From assembly GCF_003207855.1 (NCBI RefSeq), contig NZ_NKTZ01000003.1, forward strand, positions 248,001 through 312,000: a DNA stretch of 64,000 nucleotides, read 5' to 3'. Below, in pieces: positions 56,614 through 64,000 of the stretch; the stretch's first letter is position 1, and the number at the start of each line of letters is the position of its first letter. Source of the stretch: Komagataeibacter rhaeticus (lineage in GTDB: Bacteria; Pseudomonadota; Alphaproteobacteria; Acetobacterales; Acetobacteraceae). Position numbers and translations under genes: made by a program. Below the pieces are notes generated by a model, which was not told where the DNA came from, ran no database searches, and was given only the letters and a program-made list of their open reading frames with translations.

Positions 56614-57377
56614 CGCCCGCTCATCTCCACCTGCCCGATAGCGGAAACAGGACAATGCCTTTCCCTTCTGCCCCCATGGCCCCTTACCCGCATGCCGGTG
56701 ACCTGCCCTGCCATGCGCCCTTCCGCCCGGTGGCGGTACCACCCGACTGCGCGCGGGCGGTCAGGCGGCTGGTGCATGCGCTGGCGGGGTTTGACGTGCT
56801 GATCGTGCCGGGGCTGGATGGCTCCCTGCCCCACCACTGGCAGTCACGCTGGACCCATATCCTGCGCCAGAACGGGATTGGCGTACACCGCGTAAGGCAA
56901 CGGGACTGGGCGCGGCCAACCTACCGGATGTGGACGCAGACCCTGCGGCGCACGCTTGGACAGGCCCGCGACCGGCCTGTCATCATAGTGGCGCACAGCC
57001 TTGGTGCGGCACTGAGTGTTCGCATGGCTGCGGCGCGGGAACTGGAAAATGTGGCCGGGGCCTTTCTGGTCGCCCTGGCGGATGTCGCCCCCTATAGGGG
57101 AGCGGACAGGCACCGCGTGGCCGAATTCGCAGCGCTGCCCACAGGCAGGCTGCCCATTCCCGCCATGATGGTGGCAGGTCATGATGATGCATGGCTGTCC
57201 CTGCCACGGGCACGCAGCCTGAGCCATGCATGGGGCGCCACACTGCGCGACGCGGGCAGGGTCGGGCATATCGGCAACCAGTCCGCCATCGGGCCGTGGC
57301 CGGACGGGATGGACATGCTGGCCGATTTTGCAACCAGCCTGCCTGCGGACCATGAAGACAGTCTGGAGACGGTCTGA
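56610..57377 (+). CDS. RBBP9/YdeN-like serine hydrolase (alpha/beta fold)
   Basis: 255 residues. The fold is recognisable from VLIVPGLDGSLPHHWQSRW, the nucleophile elbow IIVAHSLGAAL with S130, the acid region VAGHDDAWLSL, and the histidine in RVGHIGNQSAIGPW. These match the RBBP9 family of small serine hydrolases, whose natural substrates are mostly unknown. The ATG overlaps the stop of the peroxiredoxin-like gene (ATGA), so the two are translationally coupled. A start 15 codons in (MPFPSAPMAPY) is also possible. Confidence 0.85.
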   Translation: MTPAHLHLPDSGNRTMPFPSAPMAPYPHAGDLPCHAPFRPVAVPPDCARAVRRLVHALAGFDVLIVPGLDGSLPHHWQSRWTHILRQNGIGVHRVRQRDWARPTYRMWTQTLRRTLGQARDRPVIIVAHSLGAALSVRMAAARELENVAGAFLVALADVAPYRGADRHRVAEFAALPTGRLPIPAMMVAGHDDAWLSLPRARSLSHAWGATLRDAGRVGHIGNQSAIGPWPDGMDMLADFATSLPADHEDSLETV

Positions 57378-57413
57378 AAAAACAGATCACTGCTGAAAAA
57401 AGGTTTCCTGCCT

Positions 57414-57464
57414 GTCGCCTTTCCTGAACAGGGGCGACATGTCCGGAAGTTTTAAAAAAACTTC
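57414..57464. repeat. Tandem hairpins, possible diverged copy 3 of the fold-back repeat
   Basis: GTCGCC/GGCGAC (57414-57438) is followed by GGAAGTTTT/AAAACTTCC (57444-57464). Two tandem hairpins joined by a short linker in a T/A-rich setting recall the repeats at 8290 and 15762, but the linker and bases differ, so relationship is uncertain. It may act as terminator for the preceding hydrolase gene. Confidence 0.45.
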
Positions 57465-57520
57465 CCCTGCAATATTTACCCTCTACCGGATGAATACCTG
57501 AAGATGGTTTCATGGAACGC

Positions 57521-57560
57521 GGCCTGTTCCCCGCTGCCCCGTTGCGGCGGGGAACAGGCC
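57521..57560. terminator. Long GC-rich hairpin between convergent genes
   Basis: Perfect 14-bp stem GGCCTGTTCCCCGC/GCGGGGAACAGGCC with a 12-base loop, just before the end of the minus-strand LLM monooxygenase gene (57566). Probably the terminator of the minus-strand operon; a T tract is lacking. Confidence 0.7.
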
Positions 57561-57565
57561 GCCAT

Positions 57566-58951
57566 TCATGCCGGCAGGGGAGCACCCGCAGGCTGCACGC
57601 GCAGCCCGTCGGCCACATGCGTGCCATCCAGCAGATCGCCCCCACCGAACAGTTTATGGCGCAGGGTGCCGGAACGGTAGGCGGTCTTGTACCGCCCGCG
57701 TCTCTGCAGTTCGGGAATGATGAGGTTCACGATATCCTCAAATGTTTCCGGCGCCACGGCATAGGCAAGGTTGAAGCCGTCCACGCCGGTTTCCGCCATC
57801 CAGGCTTCCATCTGGTCCGCAATTTCGGTCGGGCTGCCGACAATCGTCACACCCATGCCGCCAATCGCGGCATGACGGGCCAGTTCCCCCACGCTCCAGA
57901 CCCTGTCCGGGTTCTGGATGGTCAGGGATTCGATGGCGGAATTGATGGCATCATTTCTGACATGCCGCACCGGCTCATCGGGCGAATATTGTGAAAAATC
58001 GATCCCGGTCCAGCCTGACAGCAGGGTCAGGGCCCCCTCAAGGCTTATATACCGCCGGTAGTCTTCGTATTTGGCCCAGGCTTCCGCCCGCGTGGGGGCG
58101 GTTATGATGGTCAGCAGCGAAAAGACAAGCGGCGCATGCGGCGCACGGCCCTGCGCGCGGGCCTGCGCACGGATACCGGCAACCGTCTTTGCCACGCTGG
58201 CGCGTGAGGGACCGGCAATGAATACGCATTCGGCATGCCGGGCCGCGAATTTCTGGCCTCGTGGTGATGCCCCGGCCTGAAACAGCACCGGCGTACGCTG
58301 GGGCGATGGCTCGGACAGGTGAATGGCATCAAGCGTGAAATACTGCCCTTCGTGCCGGATGGGGTGCACCCGTGACGGATCGGTAAAGACGCCGCTGCCG
58401 CGGTCACGCCGCACGGCATCACGTTCCCAGCTTCCCTCCCACAGCGCATAGACGACCTGCATGTATTCATCGGCGATATCGTAACGCGTATCATGGCCGG
58501 ACTGCCGCGCCCGGCCCGTGCCCTTCGCCGCACTGTTCAGGTAGCCGGTCACGATGTTCCATCCGATGCGCCCCTGCGTCAGATGGTCCAGCGTGGACAT
58601 GCGCCGGGCAAAGGGGTACGGGTGCTCGTAGGAAAGTGTTGCCGTAAGCCCGAAGCCAAGATGACGCGTAACCGCCGCCATGGCGGATATGAGCATGGCG
58701 GGATCATTGACCGGCACCTGTGCCGCATTGCGCAGGGCGGCATCGGGGCTGCCACCGTACACATCATACACCCCCAGCACATCAGCCAGGAAAAGACTGT
58801 CGAACAGTCCACGTTCCAGCAGTTGTGCCAGATCCGTCCAGTATTGCAGCGTGTGGTACTGGTCCGAACGGTCACGCGGATGCCGCCACAGGCCGCTGGC
58901 CTGATGGGAGACGCAGTTCATGTCAAACGCGTTAAGACGGATTTCTTTCAT
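57566..58951 (-). CDS. LLM-class flavin-dependent monooxygenase, NtaA/SnaA/DszA family
   Basis: 461 residues with AGGAGG upstream. The TIM-barrel luciferase-like fold shows MKEIRLNAFDMNCVSHQASG at the start, FDSLFLADVLGVYD, TQGRIGWNIVTGYLNSAAKG and the long loop HPIRHEGQYFTLDA, the signature of nitrilotriacetate/pristinamycin/dibenzothiophene-sulfone monooxygenases. Uses reduced FMN, presumably from the flavin reductase in the same operon. Typical substrates are chelators, sulfonated or sulfur heterocycles, or alkanes; nothing in the sequence decides. It lies 29 bases downstream of the TonB receptor gene. Confidence 0.92.
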   Translation of the reverse strand: MKEIRLNAFDMNCVSHQASGLWRHPRDRSDQYHTLQYWTDLAQLLERGLFDSLFLADVLGVYDVYGGSPDAALRNAAQVPVNDPAMLISAMAAVTRHLGFGLTATLSYEHPYPFARRMSTLDHLTQGRIGWNIVTGYLNSAAKGTGRARQSGHDTRYDIADEYMQVVYALWEGSWERDAVRRDRGSGVFTDPSRVHPIRHEGQYFTLDAIHLSEPSPQRTPVLFQAGASPRGQKFAARHAECVFIAGPSRASVAKTVAGIRAQARAQGRAPHAPLVFSLLTIITAPTRAEAWAKYEDYRRYISLEGALTLLSGWTGIDFSQYSPDEPVRHVRNDAINSAIESLTIQNPDRVWSVGELARHAAIGGMGVTIVGSPTEIADQMEAWMAETGVDGFNLAYAVAPETFEDIVNLIIPELQRRGRYKTAYRSGTLRHKLFGGGDLLDGTHVADGLRVQPAGAPLPA

Positions 58952-58980
58952 GTATCCTGTCCTCCTGCTTCCCGTTGCAC

Positions 58981-61275
58981 TCAGTTGAAACCGATGGAAG
59001 CGCCAACAAACACGCCAAACCCATCACCCGGCTGCATGACCGAAAGCTGCTTGCCCGCCGCCTGGTAGCCCGGCACCACGATTGACGCATAATGCGTGTT
59101 GGCAAGGTTGTTGAAGCTTATGAAGACTTCACGATGCTTGTGCGGCCAGGAATAGCCGATATTGGCGTTATAGAGATGATAGGACGGTGCGAAATACGTC
59201 ATGTCATACGATGCCCCCACCTTGGACGAGACCTGGGTGCTGAAACCGGCATAGAACCCGTTGCGCATGTCCAGGTGCACTTCTCCCTGATAGAAATGCT
59301 CGGGTATGCCCGGCAGGTGGTTGTTGCCAAATACGGAATCATGCCTGTAGCGGAAGTCCTGGTAAGTATAGGCCTGCCGCAGCGACAGTGTATTGCCCGC
59401 CCATTTCAGCAGTTCCGTCTCCAGCGAGACTTCAACCCCCTGATGCGTGGTGGGGGAGGCATTGCCGTAAATGGACGTGCCAGCCGCAAGCGATGCAGGG
59501 GTTGTAACCGTCAGCAGTTCATTATGAACGGAGGAGTGATAGTAGGTCAGGCTCCATTTATTATGGAAGTAATGGCCCGTCGTACCAATCTCGAACGTGG
59601 TGGCGGTCTGGTTGCGCAGGCGGCCTGAAGTCGCGTTCTCACCCGCTGCCGCCTGAAGCGGATAGGACGCAGCACTGTAGTAATTGCCCGCATAGTTGTA
59701 ATTCCAGTCATTGGGTGGCTGGATGCTGCGGCTGACATTGCCGTAAATCTCGACATGGCTGTCAGGCTTGTAGCGAAACCCGCCACGCGGGATGAAATTG
59801 ACGGAAGACGTATGCATGTCGCTGCGGTTGGGATAGGTGACATCGGACGTGCGCTTGATGAACGCAAGCGCCCCCGCCGCCGTAAGCCACAGGTTATGCG
59901 CCACTTCGGTATTGTTGCGCAGATGGAAATAGTTTTCCGTCCCGCCATACTTCACGTTACGCAGCAGCGTGCCGTCGGGCACCCCGCCAAACACGCTACT
60001 GACACGGATGCGGTTGCGCTGCCAGGCATCGATGTCGCTATAGCTCAGGATCCCGACCTGGGTGTCGCTGCCGTGGCCGGCCAGCACATCATGGCGGTCG
60101 TAATTGAGCACGCCCGCAATCGTCTTGTACCCCCATATCTGCGATGATGCGGTATTCTGGATATCAATCGGCGCATCCTGATAGTTGCCGCCTATCTCTA
60201 TCTTGGATTTATCATCAATACGGATGGTGGTCATGGAGCCGTAATACTTGGTGCCCGGCTGGATACGGTGCGCGCCCCATGCATAATAGGGCGACTGCGC
60301 CTGCTTGGGATCGGACAGGATCTGGTCGCGTGTCAGGTAGCCGGGATAGCCATTATCCGTCTGCCTGTAGCGAAAGAAGGCACGGGTGGACACGCGATCA
60401 TTGAAGCGGTAGCCAAAATTCGCGTTCAGCCCGAAGCTGGTGGCCTTGGTATTGTCCTGATAGCCGCCACGGTAGGAATTGGTGGCACTCAGGTAATAGT
60501 CAAACTTGCCATACACACCACCGGAACTGAGCTGTTCCTTTACATAGCCAAAGCTGCCTGCCTCGACGCGCGCCTGGTAGCGTTGCGCGTCATATCCGGT
60601 CTGGCTGACATAGTTGATCGCGCCGCCAAGCTGCATGCCGCCATAATCGAACGCATTCGCGCCGCGCAGTACCTCGGTATAACGCAGGCCAAGGGGTTCA
60701 AACAGTTCATAGGGCGTGCCGGCAGGTGTTGTGACCGGCAGGCCATCAAACATCATGAGCATGCCGGAGCGGAAATAATTGGTGCCGGTGGCAATTCCCG
60801 ACCCACGCACGGACAGGCGGATCCCGTCACCCCCGCCCGATGACTGGGCAAATACGCCGGGCTGGAAGGACAGGGCATCCGCACTGGTAAAATTACGGCC
60901 CTTTAGCACCTTCTGCGCATCAATCACGCTGGTGGCACCCGGAATGGATGCCAGACGCGCCTCCGCCCGTGCCGCGGGCGACAGGCGGCGGCGGGAGACG
61001 GAAATGACTTCGGGCCGGGAAGCGGCGGCAACACTGCCAGCGGCCGCCGGGCGGGCCGGGTGCCCATGCTGGGCGGCGGGGGCGCCATGCCGCGCGGTCT
61101 GGGCGGACACCGTGTCCGCCGCGAATGCAGCGGGGGCAAGCCCCATAAGGTAGGAACCGACAACAAGCGTTGTGCGGTACGAGAGAAGACGGGGGCGAAA
61201 GGCAGACCTGTCAGACAGGCGGTGTCGGGCTATCCGTGCCATTGGGCGTAATTCCATGGGTATATGCATTTTCAT
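58981..61275 (-). CDS. TonB-dependent outer-membrane receptor
   Basis: 764 residues. A signal sequence (LVVGSYLMGLAPAAFA, residues about 37-52) follows a basic leader. The plug domain includes FTSADALSFQPGVFAQSSGG, GIRLSVRGSGIATGTNYF and ANAFDYGGMQLGGAINYVSQ. The barrel ends GVFVGASIGFN. It differs from the siderophore receptor at 19326, more like FecA-type or substrate-specific receptors. Start ATG 61275 lacks a good ribosome-binding site; a later ATG (MARIARHRL) is an alternative. Placed between the flavin reductase and the LLM monooxygenase, it probably imports their substrate. Confidence 0.9.
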   Translation of the reverse strand: MKMHIPMELRPMARIARHRLSDRSAFRPRLLSYRTTLVVGSYLMGLAPAAFAADTVSAQTARHGAPAAQHGHPARPAAAGSVAAASRPEVISVSRRRLSPAARAEARLASIPGATSVIDAQKVLKGRNFTSADALSFQPGVFAQSSGGGDGIRLSVRGSGIATGTNYFRSGMLMMFDGLPVTTPAGTPYELFEPLGLRYTEVLRGANAFDYGGMQLGGAINYVSQTGYDAQRYQARVEAGSFGYVKEQLSSGGVYGKFDYYLSATNSYRGGYQDNTKATSFGLNANFGYRFNDRVSTRAFFRYRQTDNGYPGYLTRDQILSDPKQAQSPYYAWGAHRIQPGTKYYGSMTTIRIDDKSKIEIGGNYQDAPIDIQNTASSQIWGYKTIAGVLNYDRHDVLAGHGSDTQVGILSYSDIDAWQRNRIRVSSVFGGVPDGTLLRNVKYGGTENYFHLRNNTEVAHNLWLTAAGALAFIKRTSDVTYPNRSDMHTSSVNFIPRGGFRYKPDSHVEIYGNVSRSIQPPNDWNYNYAGNYYSAASYPLQAAAGENATSGRLRNQTATTFEIGTTGHYFHNKWSLTYYHSSVHNELLTVTTPASLAAGTSIYGNASPTTHQGVEVSLETELLKWAGNTLSLRQAYTYQDFRYRHDSVFGNNHLPGIPEHFYQGEVHLDMRNGFYAGFSTQVSSKVGASYDMTYFAPSYHLYNANIGYSWPHKHREVFISFNNLANTHYASIVVPGYQAAGKQLSVMQPGDGFGVFVGASIGFN

Positions 61276-61363
61276 GATTATTTATTGTGTATTTCCGGTT
61301 CATTTACTGGACTCCTAGCGTGTACACATCGGTTTTTTATCCTTGGGAAAATACTCGACGATC

Positions 61364-61903
61364 TTATTTCGGAACGGCACGGCCGTACTGCCTGTTGAAC
61401 CAGACAAGTCCGGGCCGGCCCCCTTCCCCGCCCATGACAATATCCACCACATGGGCAATGACGACCGTATGGGTGCCCACATCGCGGATTTCACGGATGC
61501 GGCAGTCAAAACTGGCCAGCGCGTCATCCAGCACGGGGGCCCCGGTCAGACCTGCGTGCCACCGGGCCGCCGCAAAACGCTCGTTCATGGACCGTGAACG
61601 GCTGCTGAAGATGTCCGACAGGTCATGCTGGCCGTCATGCAGGACATTGATGGCCAGCACCCCATGCTCGAGAATGTAGGGATGGGCGCCCGTGCCGCGG
61701 TTGATGCAGACCAGCACGGTTGGCGGCGTATCCGATACGCTACACACGGCCGAGGCGGTAAAGCCATGCGGGCCATGTGGTCCGTCGGTGGTGACAACCG
61801 TAACCGCGCTGGCCAGTGCCGCCATGCCGTTGCGGAACGTCTCGACAGAGACCGCCGTCTCGTCCACCAGCCTGTAACCGGACGGTGCAATCATGTTGTT
61901 CAT
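61364..61903 (-). CDS. Flavin reductase, NtaB/HpaC family
   Basis: 179 residues of the flavin-reductase-like fold, with FRNGMAALASAVTVVTTDGP, the typical GFTASAVCSVSDTPPTVLVC, and INVLHDGQ. It reduces FMN with NAD(P)H and delivers it to a partner monooxygenase, almost certainly the LLM enzyme two genes downstream. It starts 6 bases after the MFS gene stop. Confidence 0.92.
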   Translation of the reverse strand: MNNMIAPSGYRLVDETAVSVETFRNGMAALASAVTVVTTDGPHGPHGFTASAVCSVSDTPPTVLVCINRGTGAHPYILEHGVLAINVLHDGQHDLSDIFSSRSRSMNERFAAARWHAGLTGAPVLDDALASFDCRIREIRDVGTHTVVIAHVVDIVMGGEGGRPGLVWFNRQYGRAVPK

Positions 61904-61909
61904 TATTGA

Positions 61910-63403
61910 TCAGTTCCCGATATCAGAGGAAAACAGCAGTTCCGGGTCCGCCGGAACGGTGTCGTGCTGCGTGGCCCGGACGGGCTGCCGCAGGGCGGGG
62001 TCCATGTCCGGGTCGTAGCCGAACACGTCCCAGCGCGAGAGGCAGGTGATCACCACCCCTGCCAGCGGCGCCAGCAGTACCAGCCAGAACAGGGCCGGCC
62101 CCATCTGCGCGTTCATCCACGGAAAGGACAGCAGCACCAGCGTCCCCCCGATGCCCGACACCAGTCGCGCAACCCCTATGCCCATGCCGCGCAGTTCGGT
62201 GGGATAGCTCAGCGTGGGATAGACCATAAGCTGGCACCCCGGCCCGAACCCCTGCGCGAACAGGAAGGCGGCAAACCCGGCCAGTGCCGCGACAACGCCC
62301 ACCGTGCCATGCGGCACGCCGGTCACGGCCAGCAGCCCCACCCCTGCGACCTGCATGATGTAACCCGCCAGGATGATGGGCCGCGAGCGCACGCTGCGCG
62401 CAAGCCTGACCCCCAGCAGCCCGCCCGGAAAGGCCACGGCAAGGTTGAGCAGGATGGAAATCACCACCACCTGCACCGCACTGGCATGCATGATGGAAAC
62501 CAGCAGGGTGGGCAGGCCGAAGATGATGATGTTGTAGGACATGGCGCTGATCAGCGTCATGCTGCATACCAGCAGCCCGCGCCCCAGCAGCGGCTTTCGT
62601 ACCAGCCGCCACGGGTCCGCCTGCACCACAACCGGCGCCCGGCCCCGCGCGGGCTGGACAATCGGGTCAACCCCGTAGGAGCGGCGCAGGATATCCGCCG
62701 CCCGCGCCAGGTCACCCCGGCGGGCGATCCATACGGGGGATTCACTCATGTAACGCCCGCGCACCAGAATGATGGCCAGCGCCGGAACCGCGCCAAACGC
62801 CAGCGAGGCCCGCCACAGCCAGTCCGGATGGGTGGCCGGCAGCACATGCGACAGCACGAACACGATGACAAAGCAGGCGGATGACGCGGCATACCATGTC
62901 GGGCACCATGCCGCCGCATGCGCCGCCTTGCTGCCACGTCCCTCCAGCCGCGAGAATTCCGACAGGAAGGCCATGGCCACCGGCAGGTCCATGCCCACGC
63001 CAAAACCCATGGCGAAGCGGGCGGCAATCAGGATACCGGCGGTGGGCGCCAGCCCCGCCACCAGGGCCGCGATGACAAAGCACACCATGTCGGCCATGAA
63101 GACGGCATAGCGGCCAATACGGTCCGTCAGCCACCCGCCTGCCAGGCTGCCCGCGATGGTCCCGGCATTCAGCGCCGCCGCCACCAGACCCGTCTGGAAC
63201 GCGGACAGACCGAAATGGGCCTGCACATCCGTAATGCCCCATGACAGGGTGGTCAGGTCATACGCATCCAGAAACACACCCCCCAGCGCAAGCGCCACGA
63301 CCATGCGCGCATGGCTTCCCGCTGCGGGACCGGCGTTGATAAGGGCGGAAATGTCATCCGCATCGCGCACGACGGGACGCGCGGTGGAAAACTGTGCTGT
63401 CAT
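61910..63403 (-). CDS. MFS transporter
   Basis: 497 residues with about twelve membrane helices. The first helix reads ALALGGVFLDAYDLTTLSWG, the Asp-containing pattern of aromatic acid/H+ and sugar symporters, followed by AGSLAGGWLTDRIGRYAVFM, the MFS signature loop. The hydrophilic central loop spans about 225-260. It probably moves the operon's substrate or a breakdown product across the inner membrane. Its start overlaps the upstream gene's stop by 4 bases. Confidence 0.92.
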   Translation of the reverse strand: MTAQFSTARPVVRDADDISALINAGPAAGSHARMVVALALGGVFLDAYDLTTLSWGITDVQAHFGLSAFQTGLVAAALNAGTIAGSLAGGWLTDRIGRYAVFMADMVCFVIAALVAGLAPTAGILIAARFAMGFGVGMDLPVAMAFLSEFSRLEGRGSKAAHAAAWCPTWYAASSACFVIVFVLSHVLPATHPDWLWRASLAFGAVPALAIILVRGRYMSESPVWIARRGDLARAADILRRSYGVDPIVQPARGRAPVVVQADPWRLVRKPLLGRGLLVCSMTLISAMSYNIIIFGLPTLLVSIMHASAVQVVVISILLNLAVAFPGGLLGVRLARSVRSRPIILAGYIMQVAGVGLLAVTGVPHGTVGVVAALAGFAAFLFAQGFGPGCQLMVYPTLSYPTELRGMGIGVARLVSGIGGTLVLLSFPWMNAQMGPALFWLVLLAPLAGVVITCLSRWDVFGYDPDMDPALRQPVRATQHDTVPADPELLFSSDIGN

Positions 63404-64000
63404 GTCGTTGCCCGTTCCTGATAAGGGTAAGAAACACCGGGGCGCGCAGCCGCAAGCGTGCTGATGATTACGGCCAGTTTCTCGGCGTAATGCGTGACTT
63501 CGGGCAGGCCCATCAGTTCGCCAAAACGACCGCGTGCAAGCGGGCCTGCCACAAACAGGCTGCCTTCATGCCGCCCGCCTACGCAGGCACGGCCCAGCGC
63601 ATCCACATGCAGGCCAAGCCCCGTGGCATCCACTTCCACCAGCCCTGCGGCCGCAAGCCCCCCGATATAGGGCTGCATGTGCATGATCGCGCCATGCGCG
63701 GGGCCGGTAGTGGTAATGATGGCATCATAGCAGGCCTCCCACGCGGGCGAACTGCCATGGCGCAGGGTAAGGGCAAACTGCCCGTGCCGCACCCGTGCCG
63801 CCACCACGCGGGCGGCCCGAACATCCAGCATGCCCGCGCGTTCACGCGCACGCAGCACTTCATCAGCCTGGGGGGCGATGCGGAAGCGGTGCGTATCCCA
63901 GAACGGTCGCAGGTGGCGGATCAGCCGCCTGCGTTCCGGAACCGAAAGGGCTGCCCAGATATCGGGGGCCTGCGTGCGGATGCGGTCAAATACGGCCTGC
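63400..64000 (-). CDS. FAD/NAD(P)-binding oxidoreductase-like protein (5' part outside window)
   Basis: About 200 codons are visible, reading without interruption from the window end to the stop overlapping the MFS start. The visible part includes VPERRRLIRHLRPFWDTHRF and, near the end, RACVGGRHEGSLFVAGPLARG and a C-terminal VTHYAEKLAVIISTL. This is the pattern of uncharacterised FAD-NAD(P)-binding proteins (PF13454-like); the N-terminal FAD motif lies beyond the window. Its position first among the visible operon genes suggests a redox step in the same pathway. Confidence 0.8.
   Translation of the reverse strand, partial: QAVFDRIRTQAPDIWAALSVPERRRLIRHLRPFWDTHRFRIAPQADEVLRARERAGMLDVRAARVVAARVRHGQFALTLRHGSSPAWEACYDAIITTTGPAHGAIMHMQPYIGGLAAAGLVEVDATGLGLHVDALGRACVGGRHEGSLFVAGPLARGRFGELMGLPEVTHYAEKLAVIISTLAAARPGVSYPYQERATT

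Noticed and set aside
1-64000. tRNA, rRNA, insertion sequence, phage integrase or attachment site
   Set aside because: Looked for by eye (T-loop-like GGTTCGA patterns, transposase motifs, terminal repeats) and found none. A covariance-model scan was not possible.

Overview
The window reads as chromosome from a GC-rich, Gram-negative alphaproteobacterium, most likely an acetic acid bacterium (Acetobacteraceae, Komagataeibacter/Gluconacetobacter-like). This rests on overall protein character, outer-membrane proteins (OprB porin, TonB receptors), a ChvB/NdvB-type cyclic glucan synthase, and an AT-rich intergenic repeat of a type I associate with this group. It is inference, not a database match. 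I see no rRNA, tRNA, CRISPR array, insertion sequence or prophage.

Layout. (1) 1-5105: glycerol regulon. glpX (cut by the window start), glpK and glpD lie on the minus strand, divergent from glpF, with two GlpR-like operators between. (2) 5245-8270: an Lrp/AsnC regulator divergent from alr-dadA (alanine racemase and D-amino acid dehydrogenase). (3) 8385-17034: LysR regulator, FUSC transporter, NAD-malic enzyme with divergent LysR, 2OG-Fe(II) oxygenase, and a PhoR-like kinase without an adjacent response regulator. Two copies of a fold-back intergenic repeat lie here. (4) 17402-23003: OprB porin, a Fur-box-preceded siderophore receptor with its PiuC/YbiX oxygenase, and a cold-shock protein with a textbook terminator. 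(5) 23056-30588: LysR divergent from gabD, then a YhaO/YhaN-like nuclease/ATPase pair. (6) 30661-36968: a secreted Gln/Met-rich protein, then arsC, a DAG-kinase-like gene, nrtR and nadA-nadB-nadC, with a palindrome before nadA that is probably the NrtR operator.

(7) 37188-44468: trhO, a LuxR-type regulator without a visible LuxI, an ABC exporter, an SDR divergent from a LysR, and a CPA1 Na+/H+ antiporter. (8) 44841-55379: a very large cyclic beta-1,2-glucan synthase (about 2826 aa) flanked by small Pro-rich, secreted or charged proteins. (9) 55380-57377: an AT-rich regulatory region with two operator-like repeats, then a peroxiredoxin-like protein lacking its catalytic Cys and an overlapping RBBP9-like serine hydrolase. 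(10) 57566-64000: a minus-strand operon of FAD/NAD(P)-binding protein (cut by the window end), MFS transporter, flavin reductase, TonB receptor and NtaA/SnaA-type flavin monooxygenase. It looks like a complete uptake-and-oxidation pathway for an unidentified small molecule.

The best candidates for undescribed biology are the TonB-receptor/flavin-monooxygenase operon, the Cys-less peroxiredoxin/hydrolase pair behind its AT-rich promoter, the Gln/Met-rich secreted protein, and the small-protein cluster after the glucan synthase.
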